From Chlorocebus sabaeus (Eukaryota > Chordata > Mammalia > Primates > Cercopithecidae): a DNA stretch of 64,000 nt. Position numbers and translations under genes: made by a program. This document shows positions 21,421 through 32,409 of this stretch, in pieces (positions within the stretch are counted from its first letter, which is position 1; each line of letters starts with the position of its first letter). The stretch spans positions 11,966,826 to 12,030,825 of the forward strand of contig NC_132926.1 in assembly GCF_047675955.1 (NCBI RefSeq), read 5' to 3'. Below the pieces are notes generated by a model that was not told the DNA's origin, ran no database searches, and saw only the letters and a program-made list of their open reading frames with translations.

Positions 21421-22149
21421 GTGACTGGCCTGCGGACAGTCATGGATATGATGGAGTTCAGGACACACTGTCCCAGATCTGCCACCTTGGCATTTGAGAA
21501 AAACCGCAGAAGCAGGAAGGTCACTCTCTGACCTTCTCCTGCCCTTCTCCCCTGAAGCAGGCCATAAAAGAATTTCCTGACTTTCTTCTCAAGTGGGTCA
21601 CAAAACCTTCATTTAAGAGGTGCCTTCCCTAGACCCACAGGGAAGGAAAGTCCTTCTCTATGAAGATGCAGGGACACAGAGAAGAATGTGAACAAACAGG
21701 CCTTCTAAATGCCACTTAGGTCATTACCATCAAGTCATACCCCCTTTTTCCAATGATACTTCTCCACAATTGTCTGCTTCTTCATCAAACTTGGCAAAAA
21801 ATCACATAGATTTCCCTGTTTCTTTGGGTGTTCATTTCTAAAGGCTCCCATGTCACACAAAACTTAAATTACTTGGTTGCTTTTCTCTTGTGAGTCTGTC
21901 TTTTGTTACAGGTGCCTCAGCCATGAACCTAGTGATGGAGGAGGAAAGAAATCTTTTCTCCCCTACAGATGCACTTTTAAAACCAGCTTATGGGGCGGTT
22001 ATGGGGCCTGGAAACAACGGCTGTGGGAGGGCTTGTGGGCTCTAAAGAGCTGGGCATGTATTACTATTCTTCTAGGTCTAGACTGGGCCTCTAGTCAAGA
22101 ATGGGGCCCCAATCAGGAAGTCTGAGCTAAAACACTGCAAAAAGCAGAA
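21421..22149. other. Unassigned, with an LTR-like piece
   Basis: 21870-22000 ('tctcttgtgagtctgtcttt', 'tcagccatgaacctagtgat') resembles the 3' end of an ERV1 LTR. The rest shows nothing recognisable. Confidence 0.35.
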
Positions 22150-22235
22150 AACACGGGAACACACACATGCACAGGCACAGACACATGTACACATGCATGC
22201 ATATATGCATGCACACACATGCACCACAACACCTG
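22150..22235. repeat. Alternating purine-pyrimidine CA/TGCA tract
   Basis: This is a degenerate CA-rich tract containing a perfect 20-base palindrome, tgcatgcatatatgcatgca, at 22194-22213. Confidence 0.85.
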
Positions 22236-22237
22236 GG

Positions 22238-22370
22238 AACTTGTCAAAATGCAGTTTCTCTGGCCTCATCTCAGATGCACTGAGGTCAGCTCTGGGGGTG
22301 GAGCCAGCTCTGGGGGTTTCCGTGTGCCCTCCTGGGGATTCCAGTGCCGACTCAAGACTGAGAACCACTG
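22238..22370. mobile_element. MER5-group hAT-Charlie element
   Basis: 'cacctgggaacttgtcaaaa' and 'agctctgggggtggagccag' lead into the terminal 'gactgagaaccactg'. The left terminal repeat is replaced by the CA-rich tract. Confidence 0.75.
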
Positions 22371-22683
22371 AGCCAGACAGGAGGGGATCTTCTTCATTCT
22401 GGCCTCAGTCCTGGCAGCTGTGCCCTGTGACCCAGTGGGAGGCCTGTCCTCCTTTAAAGCTGGTCCCTGTGACCTTTCTGCTCACCAGGCAGAGCAGGAA
22501 CAGGCCCCGTGGGGCAGCCTCCTGACTGCCTGATATTGTGGGCATTCTTTACCCAGCGTCTAGTCTCTCCTGCAAATTAATAACCTTGAATGGCCGGAAT
22601 TTGCATAACAGCTCTCCTGTCCCCATCATGGGCCTTCATCAATTGTTTTAGAATCCTATTAGAATACTATCTCATTGCCTAGA
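22371..22683. other. Unassigned unique sequence
   Basis: I see no repeat or exon. Confidence 0.5.
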
Positions 22684-22800
22684 GCAGTGGCTCTTCCATT
22701 CTGTGGGCCTCAGAACCCCCTGGAGAGCTTGTGGAAAGGTAGATGCTCAGCCCCACACCTTCTCCGCTCCACAGTCCTGTAAGGTGGCTTGAAAATGCAT
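22684..22800. mobile_element. hAT-Charlie (MER5-like) fragment
   Basis: 'cagtggctcttccattctgt' and 'accccctggagagcttgtgg' are the start of a MER5-type element. The far end is lost. Confidence 0.55.
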
Positions 22801-23117
22801 GTGACTTTACAGAGGATTGGGACGAGGCCAGGGTCTTGGTCAATGAAGGGCTTTGGGCGTGGCGGGCAGGAATGGGGATGTGTGATTGAGATTGAGGGGG
22901 CAGCTCTGCAGCAATTTGCAGGCCCTGGCTTAAGAAGGGGGTGGTCTGGCTCAGGTAGTGGTGGCCTCCCTGCACGTGAAAACAAGAAGGTGATGTAGGA
23001 AAGGGAGGGAAATTCTGGATACTGGTCTTTGAAAGAAGGTCCTCTGGGTGGTCTCCCCAAGATGTAACCTGAAAAACAATAGCATTGTTTCCTGAGTAGC
23101 TTGCTGGGCTCCGTGCA
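22801..23117. other. Unassigned unique sequence
   Basis: Nothing recognisable apart from possible L2-like text near 22820-22860. Confidence 0.45.
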
Positions 23118-23275
23118 CGTGGTCCCTCACTTAGTTCTCCTGTAACCTCGTGGGGTACAGATTTTATCCATCACTCCACAGAGGTCAGTGAAGGCTCGTC
23201 CATAATCACGTAACAAGGCAGGATTAAGCACGACCCTGTCCTCTTCCAGAGCCTGTGCCTTCAGCAGCATCTTAT
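23118..23275 (-). mobile_element. MIR SINE
   Basis: 'ccacagaggtcagtgaaggc' then 'ataatcacgtaacaaggcag' is degraded antisense MIR. Confidence 0.5.
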
Positions 23276-23894
23276 GCCTTCTCCTCCTGGGAGAGAATGG
23301 CGAGGGCAAATAGCTCACTTGGCCCTAGTGAGCTTGTAAAAAAGCCCCCAAAACCATCCCTTCCAGCCCCTCTCTCCAGATGAGGAGGCGGAAACTCGGG
23401 GGTGTTGGGGGTGCGCTGTCTGCACGTACAGGCGCTGGGACCCTCTGCCCTGGAACCCGAGCTCAAAGTCCCGTTTCTGGTTTGCAGTGAAGCTCCGAAA
23501 TAAGCTAACAGAGTCCAGAAAGACCTCAGAGTCTGGGCATGAGGATGAGGATGAGGCAGGGTGCCTGTGATAGTGTCCGGGACTTCTCCGGCCTGCGGAG
23601 AAGAACAGGGAGACACTGAACCCAAGAGGCTACTCGGTGTAGCAAAATTTCACCAAGAAAAAGCCAGCCTGTGGCCTGTGCTGCTCTCTGCTGGTCACCA
23701 GGTGGTACTGGCTGCAGCTGGCCAGGGCTGGCTCTCTGGGTTGGGTGGGCCTCAGGCCAGACTACCAGGGGGAAATTGTCTGAGGACCTGACACTGGCCC
23801 CTTCTGCCCCAGCCCAGACAGGCTCACATCGGTGGCATCCAAGGTGGTGGGCTGGCAGCTGACTGAGAGCTGGGCGCCTCCTTCCATCTGCATT
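23276..23894. other. Unassigned unique sequence
   Basis: GC-rich and without recognisable repeat. Frames on both strands lack coding character. Confidence 0.5.
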
Positions 23895-24173
23895 TTATTG
23901 ATTGATTGATTGAGATAGAGTCTCGCTCTGTCGCCCAGACTGGAGTTCAGTGGCACGACCTTGGCTCACTGCAACCTCCGCCTCTTGGGTTCAAGCTATT
24001 CTCCTGCCTCAGCCTCCCAAGTAGCTGGGATTACAGGCTCGCACCACCACGCCCGGCTAATTTTTGTATTTTTAGTAGAAATGTGGTTTCACCATGTTGA
24101 CCACGCTGGTCTCAAACTCTTGATCTCAACTGATCCATCCGCCTTGGTCTCCCAAAGTGCTGCGATTACAGGC
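23895..24173 (-). mobile_element. AluS-like SINE, 5'-truncated
   Basis: This is an antisense Alu with a (TTGA)n-type tail at 23896-23913. It ends at 'gctgcgattacagg', so the first ~25 bases of the element are missing. Confidence 0.9.
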
Positions 24174-24278
24174 CCCATCTTGTTTTTAGAGGAGATTGGA
24201 TAGACATGTCACCCCACCCCCCGATCCGCCCCCCAGTCAACCCAGGTCCCTGGCTGCTGCTCCTAGTGACAGCAGCTT
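24174..24278. other. C-rich unique sequence
   Basis: It contains C-runs ('caccccaccccccgatccgc') just before the minisatellite and no other feature. Confidence 0.6.
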
Positions 24279-24611
24279 CCTGCCTGAGCTTCCCTGGTGC
24301 ACCTCCTACCTCCAACCTGCCTGAGCTTCCCTGGTGCACCTCCTACCTCCAACCTGCCTGAGCTTCCCTGGTGCACATCCTACCTCCAACCTGCCTGAGC
24401 TTCCCTGGTGCACATCCTACCTCCAACCTGCCTGAGCTTCCCTGGTGCACATCCTACCTCCAACCTGCCTGAGCTTCCCTGGTGCACATCCTACCTCCAA
24501 CCTGCCTGAGCTTCCCTGGTGCACATCCTACCTCCAACCTGCCTGAGCTTCCCTGGTGCACATCCTACCTCCAACCTGCCTGAGCTTCCCTGGTGCACAT
24601 CCTACCTCCAA
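24279..24611. repeat. 37-bp minisatellite, nine copies
   Basis: Nine head-to-tail 37-base units fill exactly 333 bases. Each unit starts cctgcctgagcttccctggt and ends ctacctccaa. Units 1 and 2 carry 'cacctcc' where units 3-9 carry 'cacatcc'. No other difference is seen. Such homogeneity implies recent expansion or gene conversion and probable length polymorphism. Confidence 0.97.
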
Positions 24612-24742
24612 CCTGAGTGCTCTTACAATTCTATCCTGGTCTCCTGGGGAGAGCTATGATGATACCCTATCCAGGATGCCACCCAATTGGGGGCTGGAAA
24701 GCAAAAACCCTGGGGGGCCTCTCACTCCAGCCCATAGGATAA

Positions 24743-25050
24743 TATTAACAATAATTGACATTAACTGAACACTGGCTATATGTCATGCACTATTCTAAAT
24801 GTATGTGTATATATATGTATATGCTTACATACATGCTTAATCTTGTGTGTATATGTGTACATGCATAATTCTCACTTAATATGAATTTTAACACATACAT
24901 ACTTAATCTTCATAAGAAACTTCTGAGGAAGATACTGATATTATTCCCATGTTATAGAAAATTTAAAAATTGAAGCTCAAAGAAGTTCCACAAATAGTTT
25001 GGGGTCCGATAGCCAGTAAGCAGCATTTGAACCTAGATAGCTTGGTTCAA
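24743..25050 (-). mobile_element. MIR-family SINE carrying a TA/TG-rich insert
   Basis: 'ttaactgaacactggctata' starts the antisense element and 'agccagtaagcagcatttga' is its core. Between them, 24790-24870 is a TATG/TGTA-rich microsatellite-like stretch. Confidence 0.7.
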
Positions 25051-25204
25051 TTTTGGTCCCTTTTCTTAACCTTGGTGAGAAAAGTGGGTACAAATCTACA
25101 AAACTCTTTTTGTGGTCAGACCAAAGCAGTGCGGCCCAATCAAGGCATTCAGGCTGGGAAATGGGAGCCAAAATGAGCAGGGGGCCCCTCTGCATGAAGA
25201 CAGG

Positions 25205-25412
25205 AAAGAGTGTGGTCTCTACAGCCAGGTGGGCCTGGAGGAGGGTCCCCCACTGCCCTGATGAGCTGTGAAATCCAGGGCAAATTGGTGCCTTGTTCTG
25301 AGCCTCAATGTCCTCATTTGTGAAATAATAAGGGTTTCGGTAAATGTTAAATGAAACAAAGTGACGAATTGAGCATAGTGCGTGACATACAGCAAGCCCT
25401 CAACAGAGGCAG
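25205..25412 (+). mobile_element. MIR SINE
   Basis: 'ctgagcctcaatgtcctcat' followed by 'cagcaagccctcaacag' gives a nearly full sense MIR. Confidence 0.75.
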
Positions 25413-25641
25413 ATTTCCTTTATTCCTCTGACATTGGACTTAAGCTATCAAATGATCTGGAGGAGGCAGAGGTAGTGTTGATGACAAGGATGCTGATGAT
25501 CTACCTGCTCATTATCACTGAGCATCTCCTCTATTTACTCAATAGCTATTAATGGCTATTGTTTTAGTATATGAGCTTTGGATTTACTTTTGGTTTCATT
25601 TCAGTGGTTCAACCACGAAGCTTTTAAAAACACTGGTACCA
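25413..25641. other. Unassigned unique sequence
   Basis: Nothing is recognised. The target site of the next Alu is at 25626-25640. Confidence 0.5.
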
Positions 25642-25956
25642 GCCAGGTGCAGTGGCTCATGCCTATAATCCCAGCACTTTGGGAGGCTGAGGCGGATGGA
25701 TCACCTGAGGTCAGGGGTCTGAGACCAGCCTGACCAACATGGTGAAATCCCATCTCTACTAAAAATACAAAAATTAGCCAGGTGTGGTGGTGGGCACCTG
25801 TAATCCCACCTACTCAGGAGGCTGAGGCAGGAGAATCGCCTGAACCCAGAAGGCAGGGGTTGCAGTGAGCCAAGATTGCGCCACTGTACTCTAGCCTGGG
25901 TGACAGAGCGAGACTCCGTCTCAAAAAATAATAATAAATAAGATAAAAATAAACAT
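25642..25956 (+). mobile_element. AluS-like SINE
   Basis: This is a full-length sense Alu with an A-rich TAA-interrupted tail. The target duplication is 15 bases, aaaaacactggtacc at 25626-25640 and aaaaacattggtacc at 25957-25971, differing at one base. Confidence 0.95.
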
Positions 25957-26089
25957 AAAAACATTGGTACCTGGGTTCTACTGATTTAATTAGACTGGGA
26001 CTGTACCAGGTCATGATGCTTTCTTTGTGTGTGTGAACCTCAAGTGGTTCAAATTGTGCATCTGGGATTGAGAGCCATGGATAATATTT

Positions 26090-26290
26090 CCCTCCTGCCC
26101 AATCTTCTCCTATTTAACACTCATTTAATCCTTTAGACTTCAGCTTAAATGTCACTTCTTTAAAGAAACATTCCCTGATCTCTTAGACCAGGCCTATTTT
26201 CTTTGTTTTACACCATTGTAAATCCCTATTCCTTTCCTTCAGAGAGAATTTAGCTCATTTATATTTATTCTCATGGTCATGTCAATAATA
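26090..26290 (+). mobile_element. L2 LINE 3' region
   Basis: 'agacttcagcttaaatgtca' and 'aacattccctgatctcttag' are the sense L2 3'UTR signature. Confidence 0.8.
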
Positions 26291-26294
26291 TCTA

Positions 26295-26440
26295 TCACCC
26301 TCACTAGATAGTTTGCCCATCTGTAAAATAGGGATGTTAATTTCCACTTCAGAAGGTTGTAGTGAGGATATAATAACAAAATGTAGGGAAAGAGCCTGGT
26401 TCAAGGTAGTCTCTGTGAATGACTGCTCACTGCATGTTGT
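26295..26440 (+). mobile_element. MIR SINE fragment
   Basis: 'tgcccatctgtaaaataggg' with 'agaaggttgtagtgaggata' is a sense MIR 3' half. Confidence 0.7.
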
Positions 26441-26700
26441 CCCAAGAGTTTCTTGGGATAACACATCATCACTTTCTAATTTCCAAAAATGAACACTTGC
26501 CAGCTTCAGAGCATGAGTCTGGCTTTAGTTTCTCTGGATTTAGGCTACTAAGTGGTTCTCATGTCCGGTCTGAACTTCTCTGATTATATGGGCTCGTATC
26601 ATAGCCCCCCTCCAAGCCATGAATATTCTACTGAGCCTTCAAATGCCAGCTCTGAGCTAACATCCTTGTGTCCAGCTGGCCTGTCTTTTTAATAATCAAG
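26441..26700. other. Unassigned unique sequence
   Basis: I see no gene or repeat. Confidence 0.5.
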
Positions 26701-26800
26701 ATGATTTGCTCAATAAATATTTATTAACTAAGGATTAGGTTAGGTGCCAGGCACCATTCCAAATACATATATTATCTCATTTAAGCAGTTTTGCTGTTTA
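26701..26800 (-). mobile_element. L2/MIR terminus (antisense)
   Basis: 'gctcaataaatatttattaa' then 'taggtgccaggcaccattcc' is a short antisense terminus. L2 and MIR share this end, so the family is uncertain. Confidence 0.5.
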
Positions 26801-27073
26801 AATAAAGCTAATCCTCTTGTTTCTAGTTAAAACCTACAATACACGTCTGCAGAGGCGGGAGTTGATATAAATGAGTGCAGGAAGGGATTTTTTTAAGGGT
26901 GTGGTAAGTCCTTTGGCTGCTGGGACCTCAGGCTTTATCAAAAGCCCCTGTTTTTAGCTCTACCTAATTGTTTTACACGAGCCCAGAACTGCCAGATTGC
27001 CCTACTTTTAAAGAGAAACCAGCAACTTGCTTTTTTATATGAAAACCTCAGCTGTAAGAAGATGGCTCAATTT

Positions 27074-27120
27074 GAAAAAGAAAAAAAAAAAAGAGAGAGA
27101 GAGAGAGAGAAAGAGAGAGG
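27074..27120. repeat. Poly(A)-(GA)n purine tract
   Basis: A12 followed by about ten GA units and an imperfect extension. Confidence 0.9.
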
Positions 27121-28439
27121 CAGAGGGAGTAAAATGCCGTTGAGGCCAAACAGCTCAACCATGAGATGGAATCTGCCCACCAGCAACCTCTCAGGCCTGA
27201 GCCTTTGAGAAGAGAGCAGAATGTCCTGGGGGACAGCAAAGGCAGGTGTCAGTGGGCAGGAGGAGGCAGAAGGAAGCCTGGAGGGAAAAGGCCAAAACCA
27301 GACCCATCTCAAGTCCAAAAAGGTGCTGAGCTCATGGGTCCTGCTGGGTAGGTGGCAGAGCCTTGGCGGGAATGCCTGGCCCCCTTGCACCAGGTCTGGG
27401 GAGCTCAGCCCATGTAGACCCTGGATGCCCCGACAACCTCTGTCTTCCAGGGCCCCCATGGGCTTGGGTAAGAAGGAAATGAGGAGGTCTTCTCTCTGGT
27501 TGGATCCATTTGGGAGATCTTGCTACTTCTTGCCACCACCCTTTCCCACCAGATGACAGCTTGAAGTATTAAGTTCCTCCATTGAACCCAGGTGATTTCC
27601 TGGAAATTTCTGAGCTGCGTGGGGATCCCAGCTCTGAGCAGAGGTCTACGAATGTGATTTCTTTCCTCGTTTTCTCAGCACCAACTGAAAATCCCCCAGA
27701 TTCTTGCATAAGGCTAGAGAAGGGGAAAGCCTATCAGGAGAGAGACGATCCTGTGCCCTTCCGCAGCCTGATTGTTGGTTTTAAGAAGACAAATGAATGG
27801 ACATTTCTTCCACCGCCAGCCGTGGAGGGCAGGATCCGTGTCGGCCCCTCACTCACTCCACACAATTGTCGAGTAACTAGAGAAGATGTCTCCTGACAGG
27901 CAGTGGCAGCAAGGCCTGCTGGCTCCTCTGCCAGTCTAGCTTGTAAACTTGACTGCCCGCTTCGATTCACAACCCAATTGCTTGTAAAATGAGGCCACTT
28001 TCCGCAAGTCCCTTAATTGGAATCCGTTTCTCTGCCTCAGAGGCGAGGGCTGGGACGTGCTTTGCCAGCATCTGCAGATGGAGTGAGGCAGGGGGATCTG
28101 TCCTGCAGGAAGGGAGGGCCTGGAGGGATGGCACTTTTTGTCTTCCCCTCCCACGAGTGGGACCAGATCCTGCCTGAATGTTCCCAGCCATGAGAGGAAG
28201 TCAGGGACAGTGAGCAAATTCTGGGTTCTAGGAGGCAGGCTGGCCCCTCATCTATGAAACTAGGGAAGGGATCAGTTAAGAGAAGGGCTGAGATCAGAAA
28301 TAACATAGTAACAGTAGGGTGACAATCATCGCTGCAGCTACCATTCGTGGCTCACCTCTGTGAGCTTCACATAGTCCCCACGCCCACAACAACTCTTTCC
28401 CAGCTCTATCCTTCACTGGTTCCTGATGAGGGGCTGAGT
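27121..28439. other. Unassigned unique sequence
   Basis: No clear repeat over 1.3 kb. 27780-28040 keeps several CpGs and may be conserved. Frames at 27067-27459 and 27582-27896 show no coding character. Confidence 0.4.
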
Positions 28440-28900
28440 CTGGTTTAGCAAACATTTCCTAAATGATGGGAAAGTGAGGACTTTCCCATCTTTGGGTACA
28501 GATGAACGTTTGGGGAAGTGACCAAGCACCAAGCAATGTTAAGTGTTACACTAGCCATGCAGGGTATGATAGGAGCCAAGGAAGTAACAGTGTAATCTCC
28601 TTCAACTGGAATCATTGTCAGGTAGAGGACACGTGACCTGGGCTTTGAAGAGTGTGTAGGAGTTTGACAGCTGGAGAAGGTGGAAGAGAATGCTGGGCAA
28701 GTAGAACAACTTGAACAAAACATAGAAATGTCAGGGGCATTGGCTTATCAAAAACTGGAGAAGACAGTGTTTCCAGAAGCACCTGAGACAGTACATGTAA
28801 ATCGTGTGACTCTAACCATAAATAGAATGGGGGCCTGCAGCATGGACTGGCATGGTCAGAGGTTTGGAGCTGGAACCATGAAAAGCCCCTATTAGGTCCT
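28440..28900 (-). mobile_element. L2 LINE (antisense), probable
   Basis: 'agagaatgctgggcaagtag' and 'gggcctgcagcatggactgg' lie in L2 antisense order. The element appears to resume at 29660 after the L1 piece. Confidence 0.5.
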
Positions 28901-29321
28901 GTCTTCTGCCCACCACACCATCCAGACCAACAGATGCTCGCTGTCCACAGGCTTAACTGATGATTCTTGTCACCCGATTTTCCAGGGTGAGCAGGGTCGC
29001 TGAAGTATCTCAGGTGACTATCCTCTAGAGGAGGGTGACTTTGGAGTACAGTGTGTGGGACAAGAGGAATAAGTGGTGAAATCTGTGGGGACATCAGTGG
29101 GAGTCTGGTCTATGGTCTAATAAGTAAACTTGAGATCGCGGTCAGGATGTGAAATACCTGAGTCTACCTTGTGGGTTTGATATTGTATCTGCCTCACGTC
29201 CATCATTGCATATGATCGTATTTCCTGTAGGTTACATTTCGCAAAGGTTTGTTAGTTTTGTGTAGCCAAACACAAAGAAGGTGTGTGTTTGTATACATAA
29301 GCATTCAAAATTCTGTGAGGC
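28901..29321. other. Unassigned sequence
   Basis: I cannot place this stretch between the L2 and L1 pieces. A minus-strand frame (28618-29094) runs across it but crosses the L2 fragment and looks accidental. Confidence 0.4.
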
Positions 29322-29655
29322 GTCTTTTGTAGCAACTGGAATGAAACTGGAGTTCATTATCTTAAGTGAAACAAGCCAGGTGAAGAAAGTCAAATATCAC
29401 ATGTTCCCTCCATGAATGGGAGCTAAATAACCTGTATACATGGATGTAGAGAGTGGGATAATAGACAATGGAGGCTTGGAAGGGTGAGGGCGTGGGGGAG
29501 GAGTGGATGATGAGAAATTAGTTAATGGGTACAATGTACATTATTTTGGTGATGGATACCCTAAAAGCCCTGACTTTACTACTACACAATCTATGCATGT
29601 AACAAAATTGCAGATGTACCCCGTAAATTTGTACAACAAGAATTTGAAAAAAAAA
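29322..29655 (+). mobile_element. L1P 3' end, 5'-truncated
   Basis: 'agttcattatcttaagtgaa', 'atgttccctccatgaatggg' and 'gttaatgggtacaatgtaca' give the sense L1 3' end, finishing in a short poly(A) at 29647-29655. Confidence 0.9.
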
Positions 29656-29659
29656 GAAG

Positions 29660-29965
29660 TGTCAGGGGAATAAAAAGCATTTCAGTTGCTTCACCTATGA
29701 TATGAGAATGTAACTATATATGTAGGGGAAGAATAAGGAAGAGAGACTAGGCTGAAGTAGGACTGTGGTGAGCCTCCAATGCCATGAAGCTTGGATTTTA
29801 TCCTGTAGACACTGGGGACTCACCGAGGGGTTTAGCAGAGACAATGGCATGCCCAGTCTAGCACTGCATTTTAAGATGTTCCCTCTGGTGGCTGATGTGG
29901 AGAACAGGGTTGCTGAAGGAAGATGCAGGAGGCAGGACTGGGTCAAAGAGAAGTTATCAGGAAAG
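29660..29965 (-). mobile_element. L2 LINE (antisense), continued
   Basis: 'gaagcttggattttatcctg' and 'gcattttaagatgttccctc' match inner L2 antisense sequence. Confidence 0.6.
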
Positions 29966-29983
29966 CACCTTGGGCTCAATGGG

Positions 29984-30101
29984 AGAAAGTCAATTTTGTC
30001 TGTTTGTTTTTTGAGACGGAGTCTCAGTCTGTTGGTCAGGCTGGAGTGCAGTGGCATGATCTCGGCTCACTGCAACCTCTGCCTCCTGGGTTCCAGTGAT
30101 T
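29984..30101 (-). mobile_element. 5'-truncated Alu
   Basis: Only about 100 bases of the Alu 3' end are present, beginning with a T-rich tail and 'gagacggagtctc'. Imperfect flanking copies 'tcaatgggagaaa' (about 29969) and 'tcaatgggaaaaa' (30102) fit a target duplication. Confidence 0.85.
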
Positions 30102-30114
30102 CAATGGGAAAAAT

Positions 30115-31584
30115 TCTTAACACTTCAGGCCATGATATGATGGGAAAGGGTGGTATCCAGGAGCAGCAAGTTCTCCTTCAGCAGAGGAGTACAAGCAGAG
30201 GGCAGACCTCTCACGTCCTTCTTATTTAGCTCCCACAGCAGACTGTCAAACCCCAGATACCTTCTTACCTAGCACCACCCGCAAAAGGGACATAGAACCA
30301 GACTTTGATCAAAGGGGCATTGAGAACGGAAAGGTGGGTCACCTGGCAAATATTTTCCTCCCCACATAAAGGGTGGGAAGGTGAAGGCAACACATACCTT
30401 TCTTCCTACTGGCTTTAGTGTAGGTGGTTTCATGAGGCTGTGATGTCTGTAGCAGACACAACACCCCTGCTCCCCAGTGAGTATTGAAGTGACAGCAGCT
30501 AGAATCCCAGAAACCGCCCAGAGCCTGGACATAACGGAGCTGCCCTTAAAGTTCTCAACAAGCTGATCTCTTGCTATATAAGATGATAAATATCAAGGCT
30601 TAGGCTATGTTTGTGTCAGATATTATGTTCCTTGTTGCTAAATTCCATCAGCCTGGAATATTGTTTTAATAATAATAATTTAAAAAGACAGCATTAAGCC
30701 CAAGTCTAGCTCCATAGCATGGTTGAGTAATGTGTACTTTGACTGTGATTTTCATGGAGAGACTGAAGAGGGCCTTGCATCCTACCTTCTGCACTGTGGC
30801 AAAGCCCTTTAAGCATAGCTGCCTTGGCTCTCCAGTTCTTTACCCTCAGGTGGCTGCCACAGCGTCCCCACAAGTCCTTCCACCAACCCTGCCTTTCCCA
30901 GCTTCCTCCTATTTCTAGTTTACCTCCTTATTCTTTTTTCTTATGTAGAGCAAATTTAGGCTTCTCTCAACTTCACTGAGGAACACAGATGCTGTCCCTG
31001 GGACACATCCATATTAGAAGGAGAGGAGTGGAAGGAAACAGGTGGGCAGGGAATAGTTGAGCATGGTTTTGAAGTATGAATAGGAGCTCACCACATGGAG
31101 GAGAGAGGAAGGCATTCTGGAAAGGGAAAATCACACTTGTAAATACAACAAAACTATTTCTTTTCTACCATATGCTGAAAATACTAAATATGAAGTTAAC
31201 CCATAGGCCTCCTCTGGGAGGCTCTGGGCAGCTTGCCAACTCTGGGGTTGGGGGTGGGACTCTGATGCTGCAGGGAGTGTGATGGGAGAGTTGTCTCTGA
31301 ACCATCTTGCTCCAGCTGCCTGGCAGCATGCTTTCCCTTTGGAGGAAGGCGACAAGGTGGGAGCAGCTTCTCAAGAGGAAGTCAAGGAGGTGACAGACCC
31401 TACAGGTGGCAGACGCTACAGCCCTGGGGTCCAGCAGCAGGCTGGCAAAGTGGAGACCTAGCACAGGGGACCAGTGGAGACTGGTCACATCCCTGTTTGC
31501 ATCAGCTGGGAACCCCTGGGTGAGGATGCAGGGGTTCTGAGCTGGGGATGAATTCCCTTCCCCATGGCAGGCTGTGCTTGTCAG
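30115..31584. other. Unassigned sequence
   Basis: I recognise no gene. 30270-30540 may be a degraded LTR. An (AAT)n-like run lies at about 30668-30680. The source copy of the dispersed duplication begins at 31509. Confidence 0.4.
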
Positions 31585-31626
31585 GGCCTCGTCCTACCAC
31601 TTACCGGCAGCGTGAACCTGGGAAGC
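31509..31626 (+). repeat. Dispersed direct duplication, copy A (source)
   Basis: About 118 bases match 32410-32527 with five substitutions by hand count (about 96%). Here the segment runs seamlessly into a sense MIR (31585-31745), so this is the likely original. Confidence 0.92.
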
Positions 31627-31745
31627 CGCTTCCCCTTTCTGTGCCTATCTCAAAACTGGGGAAGTAAGAATGCCTGCCTGATAGGGCAGCAGTGAGCATT
31701 AGATGAGCTGGTTGTAGCTAAAGTGCTCCTGTCCAGACACAAGAA
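31585..31745 (+). mobile_element. MIR SINE
   Basis: 'taccacttaccggcagcgtg' then 'ctgtgcctatctcaaaactggggaa' is a sense MIR. Its first ~40 bases are included in the duplicated segment. Confidence 0.75.
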
Positions 31746-31899
31746 AAGGGTAGCCATAAGCTGTCAGAATCTGGCCCAGAGTCTTACACCTTATGCCTTT
31801 CTCTCCTGGTTGTTGGAGGCTGCAGGAGGGGCTGGGAATACCGATAGTCCTAATGCACCAGAAACGGCTGCCCTGGGTCTGCCTAACTGGTGACTCTCA

Positions 31900-32010
31900 G
31901 CACCTCTTTAAGGCCATGACTTGGAGAGGAGGATGCTATTATCTCCATTTTGCAGGTGAACCTGAAGGAGATCTGGGAGGTCATGACTCTCCCCTGCCCT
32001 GTGTTGTAGC
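31900..32010 (-). mobile_element. MIR SINE fragment
   Basis: 'gctattatctccattttgca' followed by 'gtgaacctgaaggagatctg' is antisense MIR. Confidence 0.6.
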
Positions 32011-32349
32011 ACAAAGCAGGGAACCTGCAGCCCCTGTTCCAGCCCTCCTTGGGCTGAGTCAGAAAAGATCCGTCCTGCTCTCAGCTCCCCACCCCTGAGA
32101 GGAGGTCTCTTTCCTCTCCCTGTGGAGTTGGTCCTGTGACCATGCAAAGGCTGCACATGGGGTGGTTTCTGTCTGGGTTTCTGCTCCCTGAGGCCAGAAC
32201 ATGGCTTGCTTTCTGCAGGCTGGTAGGGGATGTGGGCTCTTGGCTCCACCCTCTGCCAACCCCTCCTGGGAGTTGGATGGAAGCAGATGCTTTCCCAGAA
32301 GTTCCTTCTTGGCTGCTGCAGTGAAAATCTGGGTGGAGTGTGAACCGTT
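32011..32349. other. Unassigned unique sequence
   Basis: Nothing is recognised. A 198-residue minus-strand frame (31908-32504) spans MIR sequence and the duplicated copy and is therefore not a gene. Confidence 0.5.
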
Positions 32350-32409
32350 CCCTTCAGGTAAATCGGACAGTGCTGACAGCAACTGCCATTTACCAAGCAC
32401 CTGCATGCA
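32350..32409 (-). mobile_element. MIR SINE, left part of split copy
   Basis: 'actgccatttaccaagcacc' begins an antisense MIR that is cut by the duplicated segment and resumes at 32528. Confidence 0.5.

Noticed and set aside
23380..23480. Possible CpG island or promoter
   Set aside because: Only a handful of CpGs over ~100 bases; far below island density.
24279..24611. CRISPR-like array
   Set aside because: The units are contiguous with no spacers and the genome is a primate's. It is a minisatellite.
28618..29094. 158-residue minus-strand reading frame
   Set aside because: Part of it is antisense L2; no domain, no splice context.
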